64,000 bases of DNA from Clonostachys chloroleuca (Eukaryota; Ascomycota; Sordariomycetes; Hypocreales; Bionectriaceae): contig JBANAY010000004.1 of assembly GCA_037952775.1 (NCBI GenBank), positions 1,178,001 to 1,242,000 of the forward strand, read 5' to 3'. The notes under the pieces are model-generated. The model saw nothing but the letters and a program-made list of their open reading frames with translations. It was not told where the DNA came from and did not search any database. Shown here piece by piece: positions 1-11,510 of the stretch (position 1 is its first letter; every line of letters starts with the position of its first letter). The translations under genes were made by a program, and so were the position numbers.

Positions 1-306
1 CAAGGACCAGAGCTTGGGGAAGACGTCGAACTGTATCATTGCGAGATTCTGGACCAGGTCGAGGGCGCCATCGATGACGCTGAACTTGGCCTTGGCGCGG
101 CCATAGGCGCTGGACTTCTCGAAGTTCTCGGGGGTGATTTCTTTGGCGACGACGGCGGGGGGTGCTTTGCGCTGGAGCACGCGATACTGGCGGGAGGTCA
201 AGTATGTGTCGAAAAGATAGTGGCCGATGTAGAAGGTGGTGATGATGGATTTCCAGGGGAACAATGGCCTGTCCAGAAAACTGGCAATGCGCTGGATGAA
301 GTCCAT
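1..306 (-). CDS. STE24: CAAX prenyl protease 1 (Ste24), N-terminal part, cut by window edge
   Basis: The reverse strand reads 102 open codons from an ATG at 306 to the left edge with no stop. The protein opens with a short hydrophobic stretch (FPWKSIITTFYIGHYLFDTYL) and then the hallmark start of the Ste24 family: YLTSRQYRVLQRKAPP, followed by the ENFEKSSAYGRAKAKF segment. In known Ste24 proteins the second part precedes the second membrane span. Ste24 is a polytopic ER/inner nuclear membrane zinc metalloprotease that removes the -AAX tripeptide from prenylated proteins and, in fungi, trims the a-factor-type pheromone precursor. The catalytic HExxH lies downstream and outside this window, so function is inferred from the N-terminus only. 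No intron is seen in this part. Confidence 0.85.
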   Translation of the reverse strand, partial: MDFIQRIASFLDRPLFPWKSIITTFYIGHYLFDTYLTSRQYRVLQRKAPPAVVAKEITPENFEKSSAYGRAKAKFSVIDGALDLVQNLAMIQFDVFPKLWSL

Positions 307-1368
307 GATTGCTGCTGGACGTCTTACGAGGTTGATGGAGGGAGAGCGGGAAGTGCGCTCGGCCAAGACAAGGCGAGGTGGCCTTAAATTCTTCCTGCAG
401 ACAGCTCACAGTCAGCCGGGCCATAATTGGGTACGCGCCACGCGCCTGCTACCTCTTGGGCTATGACGCTGCTCGGACGCTGCCAGTGGGTGCTGCAGGG
501 CACGACTGCTAAATGAGGTAACACCCATGGGGTGCAGGATGGAATTACTACAGGTACATAGTAGGTATTCAGCAATTGAATGGATTCCTTTATGCCTGTG
601 TAAGCAGTCCTATAATTGACCAAACAGTCCGAGAATGCGTTCCTATCAGAGTTCGCTGCCCTGGGATTAGACCCGAAAGATGATGCAGCCAACTCGAGTA
701 CCAACTAGTACTTGTAGAAAGGTGCGTATCCCACAGCTTCCAAATGTATTACAGAAATCCTTGTTTGATGATTACCCGCGTCTACATTTCGTATGCTTTG
801 CTTACTTGGCCAAAGTCTCTGTTAAGCCTGCCCTTGACCGTTATGGAAACCATTCCTGGACTCGACATTGCAGCTTCCTCGTCAATTTGATAACATGCAC
901 GTGAACTGGCATCATTACACGCGCGATGAAGGAGCTTTATAGGCCTATTTAAAGATGGAGCTGAGTAGAACGAACAGCGAACAACGACGAGCACGATATA
1001 TCTATAATAACATATATATATATATATATATATAGGTGAATACCCTTGGGCAGAGTAGTCAGTGTGTTTAAACAAAGTGCTCCAGTGTCTCAAACCCCTT
1101 CCTTAGAGCGAGGCTTGAACATCTGAGGACTGTGTACCTGTACCAGGGTTTTGAGTAGGTTATATCGCTGCCCTGGTAGCAATACCGTGAAGTCGGGTGG
1201 GGACATCCCTGATGGAAGACTCCTCCCCAAATTTTTCTCAAACCCTTGTATAAAGGCTGAGTTCCGACTGAGCTGGTGCAGCTCTTTATTTATCTGCTCC
1301 GGCGAAAGCTCAGCGCGCAGATGCTTCACGACCCAACTGCTCATGGCACCAACCCCATCGACGGTCTC
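307..1368. other. Intergenic: STE24 upstream region and taxilin 3' flank
   Basis: About 1.06 kb with no supportable gene; open frames here are short, lack family features and overlap each other on both strands. It should hold the STE24 promoter (near 310-700) and the 3' end of the taxilin transcript. The only distinctive element is an (AT)n microsatellite at about 1012-1034. Confidence 0.6.
1012..1034. repeat. (AT)n microsatellite
   Basis: An uninterrupted alternating AT run of about 23 nt, directly visible. It lies between the STE24 and taxilin genes and has no evident coding role. Confidence 0.9.
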
Positions 1369-2984
1369 CTAGTGCCCGTTGACGGTAGTGGTGGCCTTGG
1401 GCTGCTGTTGGGGTGGCCTCTCAGGTCCATAAGTGACAGGCGGCGCCTGTTCAGTAGGCTGGGTCTCTTCTTCAGTGTCGTCGTCGAACTCACTGAGATC
1501 CTCCTCGCCGTCTTCGGAGTAGTCGCTCTCGTCGTCGCCCTCGCCCTCGCCCCCTCCGTGACTGTCAGAGAAACAACTCTCCATCGTGCTGGCCATGCTT
1601 TGCGGCACCGACCTGCCTTGCTGCTGCATCGCTTGGATAATGCTCATAAGTTTCTCCGATTTCCTCTCGGCAGCCTCCGTCTTCTTCTTCCACTCCTGGC
1701 GTTCCTCTGCCATGCGAATGATATTGGCGGCTGTAGCTTCCTTCTGCCGTTTTAGACTCTCATTTTCCTTCTCAAGTCGTTTGCCCTTCTTCGACATGTC
1801 CTCCATTTCCTTCCTGAACGACAGAAACAGGTCGTTGCTGTTGTTCAGGGTGTCTTCGACCTGCTGAGGCATTAGTCAGTCAGGACTGCAGGTTCATGGG
1901 ACGGTCAGCATACCTGTTTGAATTTATCCACGTAAACGTTCAATTGATTTCGGAGCTCATTCTCGGTCTTGGTGAAGGCGTGGACCTGTGATTGGAGATG
2001 GCGGGCCTTGGTCGCCTCTGTTTCGGCCCCCTTCTTTTCGCGCTCAGCTCGTGCCATATGATATTGAACTTCGAGTTCCTTCGTTCGCATCAACGAGTGA
2101 AAGTGCAGCTCACGGAGTTCGTACTGGTCGATGAAGGACTTGAACCGGACACGGAATCTGTCGAAAAAATCAGCTTTACCAGTCCAGAATGAGAGGTTAA
2201 TGTCGCACTGACAATTCTTCCATCTCCATATCCACGACCTGCTTTTGGGGAGTATCCTTTTCTTCTTGGTACCCCTCCAATTTGGAGAGTAACGTGGCGT
2301 ACTTCTCGTCCCATGACACCGTATTGCGCTTCTGCGTGGTCTGCAGCTCTTTGTTCTCGTTCTATGAGGCCCGTCGTTAGCACCAATGGCAAGGCACAAG
2401 GTGTGCGCACTGTGCTGACCTTCATCTTATTGTTATCCCGCTGGAGCTCTCTGCAAAGCTTCTCTAGCTTTTCTTTGAGGCCGACCGTCTTGCTCAACTC
2501 GGTGCGTCCATTGTCCCGCTCCTTCTGCAGATTGTCTCGTTGCCTGCGATTCTTCTGATTCTCCTTCTCCAACCGCCTCATATCGGCCAAGAGCTCGCTC
2601 GATCGCTTTGTCAAGTAGTCGATTTTTTGCATATTATCCATTTTCGACACTGTTTGAAGCAGGTCGCGATTTGCTCGTTTTACCTCTCGTTCTGAAAGAG
2701 CAGCACGTCAGCACTAAACGCAACGCAGCGCTGCCATCGACAAGACGTTCGAGGCCCGGTGATATCGACTAACCGATCTCCATCTCCTGGTCCTTCTCCC
2801 CGGCGGCATCCTGTTCCAGCTGCGAGATTCGCTGCTGGAGTAGTCGAGTCGCTTCATCGGTGGTGGACTTGGCCGGGGCCTTCTTCGCTTTTCCTGCACC
2901 ACTCTTCCTATGCGGCACTACAGAGGGAGCCGAAGAATCATCGTGGCCGTTGAGTAGAGCCGATTCGACATGACTGACGGGCAT
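1369..2984 (-). CDS. Taxilin family coiled-coil protein
   Basis: Five exons: 2984-2774, 2691-2420, 2361-2213, 2157-1914 and 1860-1369, each junction GT..AG with phase preserved; total 455 aa. The middle of the protein is almost all heptad coiled coil and carries the taxilin signatures: LEKLCRELQRDNNK in exon 2 and NVYVDKFKQ followed by LNNSNDLFLSFRKEMEDM across the last junction. The N-terminus (about 50 aa) is Ser/Lys/Ala rich. The C-terminus is highly acidic (residues about 375-425, runs of DDESDYSEDGEEDLSEF) and then Pro/Gln rich. Animal taxilins bind syntaxins and the nascent polypeptide-associated complex, so a role in membrane traffic or translation is likely but inferred; fungal members are little studied. 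It is divergent from CYM1 with about 0.76 kb between the starts. Confidence 0.88.
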
Positions 2985-3742
2985 TGCTGCGACGCTGTAA
3001 ACCGCTTGCGAGTCACGAGACTAGAGCCAGAGTGCAGCCCTAGGGCTACATGGAAAGTATGGCGGTAGAGGGGTAGTGAGGCGTAAAACGGTGACCAAAG
3101 GTCCCAGTGTGCCGACTCTGGCCGCGATTGAGGCTCGTCGCAACCGGGATCGAAGTGAATTAAAGCGTTGTGAACCTGGATGACCTCAACATATTAGACT
3201 TTCGGTGGCCTATTACGCTGCCATTTGAGCCTCGGTGGCGCCCTGTGTCCTCTTCTTACCGAATCGATCGAGCCCTCGGTGGATGCCCTGCCTGTGTTAC
3301 GAGGCTGCAGTTCGAATATGTATGTGCGACTCGGGGACCACGGACTTGGGCTGTGGATTCTTGCAGTGCGAGAAGCCGTTCGGTTCCCTACTTTTCTTGT
3401 GGTGATGGTGGCCAACGGAAACGCAGCTGTTAGTGGGTTAGCGGCCACACGGGGCCGAGTGGGTGAGGGTGTGCTACCGTGCTAACTCGAAAGCCCCAGC
3501 GGCTAGCTGCTGGGCTTGGCCTCCACCAGCGATTACTCAGCATCTCTTCTCAAGTCCGGGGATTTTCTGCAGCCTGTAAATCTTGCAGCGTCATCGGCTT
3601 TTTTACTGGTCGATGCAGTTTTGGAGGTTAGCTTCCTTCAACTTTGTGTAATTATTATCAGAACCCTGTTCTCGTGACGTTCTCTTCTTCTTCCACCCCC
3701 TTTGCACCCCCTGGCTATACTTAATGCCGGTTTGTTGAAGCC
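2985..3742. promoter_or_regulatory. Divergent promoter region, taxilin / CYM1
   Basis: A 758-bp spacer between two start codons pointing away from each other. No convincing ORF. The CYM1-proximal 150 bp (about 3590-3740) is pyrimidine-rich, as is usual just upstream of starts in filamentous fungi. No specific factor site can be assigned by eye. Confidence 0.5.
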
Positions 3743-6700
3743 ATGCTTCGAAACACAGCAAACGCGGCTCGCAAAGCCGTGACGGAGCTTGCGCAATACC
3801 CCAAGCCTGGTGATTCGCTTCATGGCTTCAAACTCCTTCGCTCCAAACATATTCCGGAACTGGAATTGACTGCTCTGCACCTGCAGCATGAGAAGACGGG
3901 TGCCGACTACCTTCACATTGCTCGCGAAGACAGCAACAATGTCTTCTCCATTGGGTTCAAGACCAATCCGCCGGATGATACTGGCATCCCCCATATCCTG
4001 GAACACACAACGCTCTGTGGAAGCGAGAAGTAAGTCAACGGTCTCTGGTTATTTTACTTTACGTTACCTTAACCACCATGGCAGATATCCTATTCGGGAT
4101 CCCTTCTTCAAGATGCTTCCACGAACTCTCTCCAACTTTATGAATGCATTTACTGCGTCTGATCATACATTTTACCCCTTTGCCACCACAAACGCTCAGG
4201 ATTTCAAGAACCTCATGTCGGTTTATCTCGACTCTACCCTGCACCCGCTGCTTAAGAAGTCCGACTTTACGCAAGAGGGATGGCGCATTGGTCCGGAGAA
4301 CCCGCTGGCCGAGGACAAGGAGGGCAAGAAGCTCGTATTCAAGGGTGTGGTCTACAATGAAATGAAGGGCCAGATGTCCGATGCTGGCTACCTGTATTAC
4401 ATCCGTTTCCAGGATTACATTTTCCCCGATATCAATAACTCTGGAGGAGACCCGCAGAAGATCACCGACCTTACCTACGAGCAACTGAAGAACTTCCATG
4501 CCAAGCACTATCACCCGAGCAACGCCAAAATCTTCAGTTATGGAGACATGCCTTTTGCCGATCACTTGAAAGAAGTCGATACTCGTCTGCAGGCATTCGA
4601 AAAAATCCACGTTGATGGAGAGATCCATGAACCTGTCGAGTTGAAGGGACCCAGCGAGGTTACGCTTAACGGGCCGCTGGATCCTTTAGTTGATGCGGAT
4701 CGTCAGTTCAAGACCTCAGTGTCGTGGATCACCGGAGACACCACTGACGTTGTGGAGTCGTTTTCGATTGCTCTGCTCTCAACACTGCTCATGGATGGAT
4801 ATGGCTCGCCTCTTTACCGCGGTTTGATTGAAGCTGGAATGGGCGCCGATTGGAGTCCAAATGCCGGATATGATAGCTCCGCGAAGCGTGGCATCTTCTC
4901 CATTGGTCTGACCGGTGTGCAGGAGGCAGATGTCCCGAAGCTGAAGGGCAAGGTGCAGGAAATTCTCCGAGAAGTTCGAGATAACGGCTTCGACCAGACA
5001 AAGATCGATGGCTCTTTGCACCAACTTGAGTTGTCACTCAAGCACAAGACAGCGAATTTTGGATTTTCCATGCTCAACCGGATCAAGCCCAAGTGGTTCA
5101 ACGGTGTTGACCCCTTTGATTCTCTCGCATGGAGAGACACTGTCACGAGCTTTCAAGACAAGTTGGCGCAAGGAAAGTATCTCGAGGGGCTCATTGACAA
5201 GTACTTCCTAAACGACAACACCTTCACTTTCACAATGGCGCCATCTACAACTTTCAGCGAGGAGCTGGTCAAGGAGGAGCAAGACCGTCTGGCCACCAAG
5301 ATTAACCAAGCGGTGGAGGAGGCTGGCAGCGAAGACAAGGCCCGGGAGAGGTTTGAGAAACAGGAGCAGGATCTGTTGGTGGAGCAGAATAAGACCAACA
5401 CGGAGGATCTGAGCTGCTTGCCAACCGTCTACGTCAAGGATATTCCAAGGTCCAAAGACGCTGCCGAATTGCGCGATGATGCGGTTGACAGCGTCCCCAT
5501 TCAGTGGTACGAGGCGCCCACAAACGGCCTCACCTATTTCCGAGCCATCAACACATTGGAGAATCTGCCAGATGACTTGAGGCAGCTGATTCCTCTCTTC
5601 ACTGACAGTATCATGCGTCTTGGTACTAAGGATATGACAATGGAGCAGTTGGAGGATCTCATCAAGCTAAAGACTGGTGGAATTTCCGTCGGATACCACT
5701 CAACTCCCTCCCCCACAGATTTCCAGGCTTCCAGTGAAGGGATCATCCTCACTGGCATGGCTTTGGATCGAAACGTCCCTGCCATGTTTGACTTACTAAG
5801 GAAGCTTATTGTGGACACCGACTTCGACAGCCCCGAGGCGGCACTGCGAATCAGGCAGCTGCTGCAGGCGTCTGCCGATGGTGTGGTTAACGACATCGCA
5901 TCGTCTGGGCATCGTTTCGCTATGGGATACGCTGAATCGACTCTCGTTCGCAGTGCTTGGCTGAGGCAGCAAGTCTCGGGTTTATCACAGGTGAAACTGA
6001 TTACCTCCCTAGCTAGTCGGCCCGAGTCGGACCAATATGAGGACGTCATTGCAAAACTTAAGCAGATTCAAAGCTTTGCCCTGACGGGCGGGAAAATGCG
6101 AACAGCTATTACCTGCGGCGCGGAAAGCTCCAGTAGTAATGCGGCCTCTCTTCAAAAGTTCCTCAGCAGCTTCCCTAGGGGTGCTTGGGCTCCCCCAACA
6201 CAGACGCCACAGCCACTTCCTCGGGATAGCAAGACATTCTTCCCTCTCCCATACCAGGTCTACTACGGAGGTCTTTCTATCCCAACCACCTCGTATACCT
6301 CAGCAGACGGCGCCCCCTTGCAGATCCTTTCACAGCTTCTCACGCACAAACATCTTCACCACGAGATCCGCGAAAAGGGTGGCGCTTATGGAGGCGGAGC
6401 GTACTCGCGTGCATTGGATGGTCTCTTCGGTTTCTACTCCTACAGAGACCCGAACCCGCAGAACACGCTCGGCATCATGCGTAATGCAGGACGCTGGGCA
6501 TCGGAGAAGCAGTGGTCTGACCGTGACATTGAAGAAGCCAAGATCTCCATCTTCCAGAGCGTCGATGCGCCAAAGGCCGTCAACTCAGAAGGTATGGGCA
6601 AATTCTTGTCCGGTATCACGAATGAGATGCGACAAACTAAGCGAGAACAACTCCTCGATGTGACCAAGGCGCAGGTGCAAGAGGTAGCAAACAAGTACCT

Positions 6701-6809
6701 TGTCGAAGCCATTGAAAAGGGAGAGGAGCGGACCGCATTCCTGGGCGAGAAGCAAGATTGGGTTGACGGCAAGTGGATCGTCAAGGAAATGGATGTCAGA
6801 GCTGAGTAG
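3743..6809 (+). CDS. CYM1: Mitochondrial presequence protease, M16C metallopeptidase (Cym1/PreP)
   Basis: Two exons, 3743-4029 and 4085-6809, with a 55-nt intron; 1003 aa, as expected for this family. The start is chosen because it begins an Arg/Ala-rich mitochondrial targeting-like segment ([16 protein letters not shown]). The inverted zinc motif HxxEH is at residues 84-88 ([11 protein letters not shown]), followed by the family block [11 protein letters not shown] and [15 protein letters not shown]. The C-terminal half has the second M16 repeat, with [10 protein letters not shown] and FYSYRDPNP near the end. In yeast Cym1 degrades cleaved presequences and other free peptides in the mitochondrial matrix or intermembrane space. 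The long frame starting at 3888 in the same frame as exon 2 has no matching N-terminus and is only read-through of the intron. Confidence 0.96.
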
Positions 6810-9100
6810 GTCTGGCAAAGCCACTAATCTGTATTAACGACGTACATATACGATCTACGACATTTAGATGGATATACTTGTATACTATAGCAACGAAGCA
6901 CTCGGCTCACATGTATTAGATATGAACAAAAATGAAGGAGCATGTCACGATGATGCAGGCATTGCATTTGTGACGACCTGGCGGGCAGTTTTACACGCGT
7001 TCAGATACGATACATCTCCCTGCCTTTTACACTTTCCGTGGCAGGGAGACCACAGAGCAACGCAAGAATAAAGCCATCAAATGGCGCCTGCATGACCCAA
7101 TTTCCATCACGCCTTCATGGCCATCTTACTCTCATCTGGCTGAGGAGCTCTTCGGAGCACCAAGCGGATAGGGTTTGAGGCGCGCAGACGGGGTGGATCT
7201 CGGGTGATTTCATGTAGCGTGCTGTTTGACCTCGCTCTCTCAGAGCCGGTACTCCTTGAGCCTTGGATATCTGGACTAAAGAGCTGAGTACATATTCTAG
7301 AAAAAAATTGACCCGATTTGCTAAGATGTCGTGCTCGTGATGGCGGTACCTCATCGATATGCGAGGGATACATGGGCAATGTACTCCGCCTACGTCATAG
7401 AAAGTCGAGGTACAGCGGCCAGCATCAAATTTAGACGCTAATGTCGAGATCAGGTACGTAGTCTATACGCGGGCCTTTGTATCCTTGGCTCGTCCCTTGA
7501 GTACCCAATACCGTGTCTGCTGCAGGTAAGATTTATGCACCGATGGATCGGATGGCTGGTTAGAGAGTCGTTGATCGCTGTTCCGACAGCGGTAGAGTTG
7601 GGCGGCCCACGAATTATGCTTTACGGCGCATATTTACTTCACCGACAGGAGCTACAGATTGCGATCCATGGACAAGTTGGGAAGTTGGTCGCATGACCAT
7701 GGGACGTAAAGTTTTGTCTTGCTCATAATGACAGTAATCAAAAAGCGATCTGTTAGCTAAATAATCCTCACTGTTGAGGGTAAAGCGTGCATACGTAACG
7801 TGGTGGTGATATATTAGCGGAAAAGCTCCAGTAAAACCATTGCTCGTCACAGTGAAGTGGGGCTGCTGCTGCTCGTTGAAAGGCTGGGAGGATGATTATC
7901 AGTCTTAGTTCCATATCCGGCTTGCCTGCTGTAAAACCTAGAGGATGGATGGCATGCTCTCATGCAAGCAAACGGGTGACATTGAAGTTGATACGCCCAG
8001 GTGTTATCCTTATTCTGGAGTCCGTGGCCGGTATCGCTGCATTATTGACCGCCAATCCGACAACACATTGTCAGTTGTCAAACCAACATCAATCTTTCTG
8101 CTCATGACTGCTCTACAAATTGACGGCTCATTTCTACTATCACCTGATGAGACGGCGAGAGGAGGAGGTGAGCAGGACTGGTGAGAGGGAGAGGTGATGG
8201 CAACACGAATACAGGGAACAGGGCGGGGAATAAGCAGTCTGGACCGGGTCCTTTAGCGAGACTAGAGGCGGGAGAAAAATGGAAAAGGAGTTTCGCCGAT
8301 TGGGCAGATCTGCCTGGAACACGTCAATCCGCCTGCAGGCTTGCTGCATGACTGACCCGGAGAGGACGAACTCCCGGAGGTTAGTCATTCCTAGCTCCCT
8401 CGACATGGTATCGATACAGCACACCACAGACAGAGAATGGAGGATCAACAGGTACTCCATACAATGGCCATCGCGATGCGCGTTGGCTAGGGGTGAGTTG
8501 CGGTCTGCAAGAAAAACACTCAGCACCTCGTCCCGCTGCCTCTCGGCATCCTACCCGCTTCGTGCATCGCCCACCCGATGGATGTCCCGCCCCTCCGAAA
8601 GGTAACGATCTTCTGGCTCCAAAGTCAATGGGCTTGCATCATTGATCATCAGGGGAGCACAAACCAGCAGGACCTCACACCGTCTAACAGCTGGGCAAGC
8701 TTTCAGACGGCAGGGCTAGTCGCAAGGCTGGGCGGGTCTGAAGGTCCAGTCGGGTCGAAAGAGCGGGCCACATTGGGAACGCGTGAGGTGTGTTTGATGT
8801 GGCTGGAGCTCAAGGAGGGACGGATGATGATGGTGGATGGGCTGTGTCTGGAAACAGGGCGATGAAAAATTGAGCACGCAAGGTACTGGACTCGTACCTA
8901 ATAACGTGGTAGGTTCGTCCGTGGTGGCTGCTTCGAGGTGGAGGGCGGGACATGTGAGCTGTACAGGGTACCGGAGACTCGGCGGGTGGCAGCATGCAAA
9001 TGCATGTACCGGACACACCACCCCAGTCACTCGGCGAAAAATTTCAGAAGCTTTTAGCTCCTCTTGCCCAGGAAGGAGCAGGAGAGCACCGGGACAGGTC
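6810..9100. other. Long intergenic stretch 3' of CYM1, upstream of ODC
   Basis: About 2.3 kb without a supportable gene. Reading frames of 60-130 codons occur on both strands, but none has a recognisable family, consistent codon bias or plausible splicing. It includes the CYM1 3' flank and the distal ODC promoter. An untranslated RNA gene cannot be ruled out by eye. Confidence 0.5.
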
Positions 9101-10090
9101 TAGGTAGTAAATAAAAAGGCTGCTCCCCCTCCATCCACAGCCAACCGCCCGCCCGCAGCGTTTTATCACTCTGATCCAAGCAAAATCCAGACCAACTGTT
9201 ACAGCCAATACGACCGATCAACTGCTCTGTCCAACGAGCAGTCTCCAGCCCGCCGCAACTCCGCCCACGAGTTACGAATCGCTTTCCAACCGCTCCTACA
9301 CAGCTCTGTGCTTCATCACACGGTACGTGAGCCTTTGCCGCCTGTTTGCCACTCGACATGCCACATGAGCTGCCGTCACCTCATCTGCTTCCTGCCGGTA
9401 TCTCTCGCATCGCTGGTAATGCGATGGGGTCTGGTGGAGAGACGAGAGTGTGATCATCAGCCGGGGCCGAGGCCATATAAACCTCGGGAGGCCTCATGTG
9501 GCTCGTCTTGCTATATTGCTATATTCTCGGTGACGTGACGAACATAACTTGCTGACTGGGTCCACAGAGCTCCCTATCCACCTCTCCCGACTGCCTTTGG
9601 TCGTCTCAAAGGCACCGCCGTCATCACGGTTCTCGTCAGTGACAAAGATTTCAGCCTGCTCAAGCCCTCTCACATCATCAACGCCATTCCTCCTCCCGCA
9701 CTCGCTGCTGAGGTCTTCTAAACTCTTCGAATATCTTCTCTTGACCGGCGACGGCTCGTGCCACCGACCACCACCGTACCTTTTGTTTCCCCAACCATCT
9801 CAGCTGCCGCATAGGAGGGAACCTGTGTCTCTTCCTCTCGCTGAGGAAGAGTCGAGGAGGCCTCGCCAATCCATTGAGGGGACTGTCTGCTACTGCTTTC
9901 GACCACCCTAACACTTGCCCATAACCAAGTGCCCGAACCCAACTTTTTGTCTCATTAACAACACTCTCCTGTGTTGTTGTGCTGCTACTTCGAATCAGCT
10001 TTCTTAGTAGAGGTCGAACCAGTCGTCCCCCTTTGAACACCACCCCTTCAATTCTTCTCTCGCCTAGTCTTCGCCTGAAAAGCCTAGGAT
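9101..10090 (+). promoter_or_regulatory. Ornithine decarboxylase core promoter and long spliced 5' leader
   Basis: A TATA-like AATAAAAAG at about 9109-9117 is followed by a C-rich leader. A 5'-UTR intron is proposed at 9323-9567 (donor GTACGT after CACACG; branch-like GCTGAC at about 9551; acceptor TCCACAG). The presumed exonic parts 9101-9322 and 9568-10090 contain no ATG at all, whereas the intron contains five (9358, 9365, 9419, 9424, 9496). This contrast is what a scanned leader should look like. The leader would be roughly 740 nt after splicing and strongly pyrimidine-rich. The transcription start itself is inferred. Confidence 0.6.
9323..9567 (+). other. Predicted 5'-UTR intron of ODC
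   Basis: 245 nt bounded by GTACGT and CAG, with a CTGAC branch-type sequence about 15 nt before the acceptor. It is the only part of the presumed leader that contains ATG triplets. Prediction from sequence only. Confidence 0.55.
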
Positions 10091-11510
10091 ATGGTGTTGG
10101 CAACTGCTACTCTTGATTATCATCATGTACAAACAAACAATCATTTGTTTGTGAAGAAACCTCATCTTATCGATGAAACTCTTCACTTTCATCAGGAAAA
10201 TGATGCTATCGACCCCAAGCAGTTGATTGGTGAGGCTCTCCACCAGCGGGTGGAAGCTGTGGACCATGAAATGTGTGATCCTGGCGATGAGGACACCTTC
10301 TATGTTGCGGACTTAGGAGATGTCTATCGCCAGCATCTTCGCTGGAAGAAGAATCTTCCTCGCGTCAGGCCTTTCTATGGTGAGCACATTCAGATAACCA
10401 CTTTTTGTTTTCTCAATTGAGCTAACCAACCATTGATTTGCAGCCGTCAAGTGCAACCCCGACCGCAAGGTCATCAAGCTTCTCTCGGCACTTGGCACTG
10501 GCTTTGATTGCGCCTCCAAGACGGAGATTGAGCTGGCTCTTTCAATGGGCGTCAAGCCCGAGAGCATCATCTACGCCCAGCCCTGCAAGACGAACTCTTA
10601 TGTTCGTTACGTCAAGTCTGCTGGCGTCAAGCAGATGACTTTTGACAATGCCGATGAGCTCTACAAGATTGCCAAGCTCTTCCCCGATGCGGAGCTCTTC
10701 CTCCGCATCATGACTGATGACGAATCTAGCTTGTGCCGTCTCAGCATGAAGTTTGGTGCCGCCATGGATACCACCGAGAGCCTCCTTGCTCTCGCCAAGA
10801 ACCTTGGCCTCAATGTTGTTGGCGTCAGCTTCCACGTTGGATCTGGTGCTTCGGACCCCATGGCTTTCTTCAAGGCTGTCCGTGATGCCCACAACGTCTT
10901 CCAGAAGGCGCGCGAGTACGGCTTTATTCTCCGAACCCTGGATGTTGGAGGTGGTTTCTGTGGTGACACCTTCGAGGCCATGGCCGCCGTTCTTGACAGC
11001 GCGCTGAACGAGTTTTTCCCTCCTCACAGTGATGTCAACATCATTGCTGAGCCGGGACGATTCTATGTGTACTCCGCCTTTACCATTGCGTGCAACATCA
11101 TTGCTCGCCGTACCGTTGAGGATCCTACCCTCGATGGTAAGGGCTACATGGTGTACGTTAATGATGGCGTCTACGGAAATTTCTCGAGCATCATGTTCGA
11201 TCACCAGAACCCCGTTGCCAAGATTTTGCGCACTGGTGGCCGCACTCTGTACAACACACCCTATGCCAACTCTGTTCCCGCTGGCGAGGGCGTCGAGTAT
11301 TCTGTCTGGGGCCCAACCTGTGACGGCATCGACCGCATCGCGGAGAGCATTCGCTTCGACCCCGTCTTGGACGTTGGCGACTGGCTCTACTTTGAGGATA
11401 TGGGTGCCTACACTAAGTGCTCAGCCACCCAGTTCAATGGCTTTTCCAACTCGCACGATGTCATCTACGTGTGCAGCGAGCCTGGTGCCAAGGCTCTTCT
11501 CGAGCTGTAG
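10091..11510 (+). CDS. SPE1: Ornithine decarboxylase (PLP-dependent, fold type III)
   Basis: Two exons, 10091-10379 and 10444-11510, with a 64-nt intron; 451 aa. It decarboxylates ornithine to putrescine, the first committed step of polyamine synthesis in the cytosol. Seen directly: the PLP-binding lysine in PFYAVKCN (Lys about 99, spanning the splice junction), the HVGSG motif, the glycine-rich LDVGGGFCG, the phosphate-binding EPGRFYV, and the active-site cysteine in [10 protein letters not shown] (Cys about 389). The length and start match fungal ODCs, which have a roughly 80-residue leader before the barrel. Regulation is probably partly post-transcriptional: the leader is long and spliced, and the first about 100 nt of the coding region can form two perfect stem-loops (10129-10152 and 10172-10193). 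Confidence 0.97.
10129..10152 (+). promoter_or_regulatory. Perfect stem-loop at the start of the ODC coding region
   Basis: ACAAACAAA (10129-10137) and TTTGTTTGT (10144-10152) form a 9-bp stem with a 6-nt loop, about 40 nt after the ATG. A second stem of 7 bp (GATGAAA 10172-10178, TTTCATC 10187-10193) follows. Both are AT-rich, so their stability is modest. Confidence 0.4.

Noticed and set aside
3888..4084. Long frame beginning at 3888, upstream of CYM1 exon 2
   Set aside because: It is the exon 2 frame read back through the intron and out of frame through exon 1. The conserved HILEH zinc motif is only obtained with the two-exon model.
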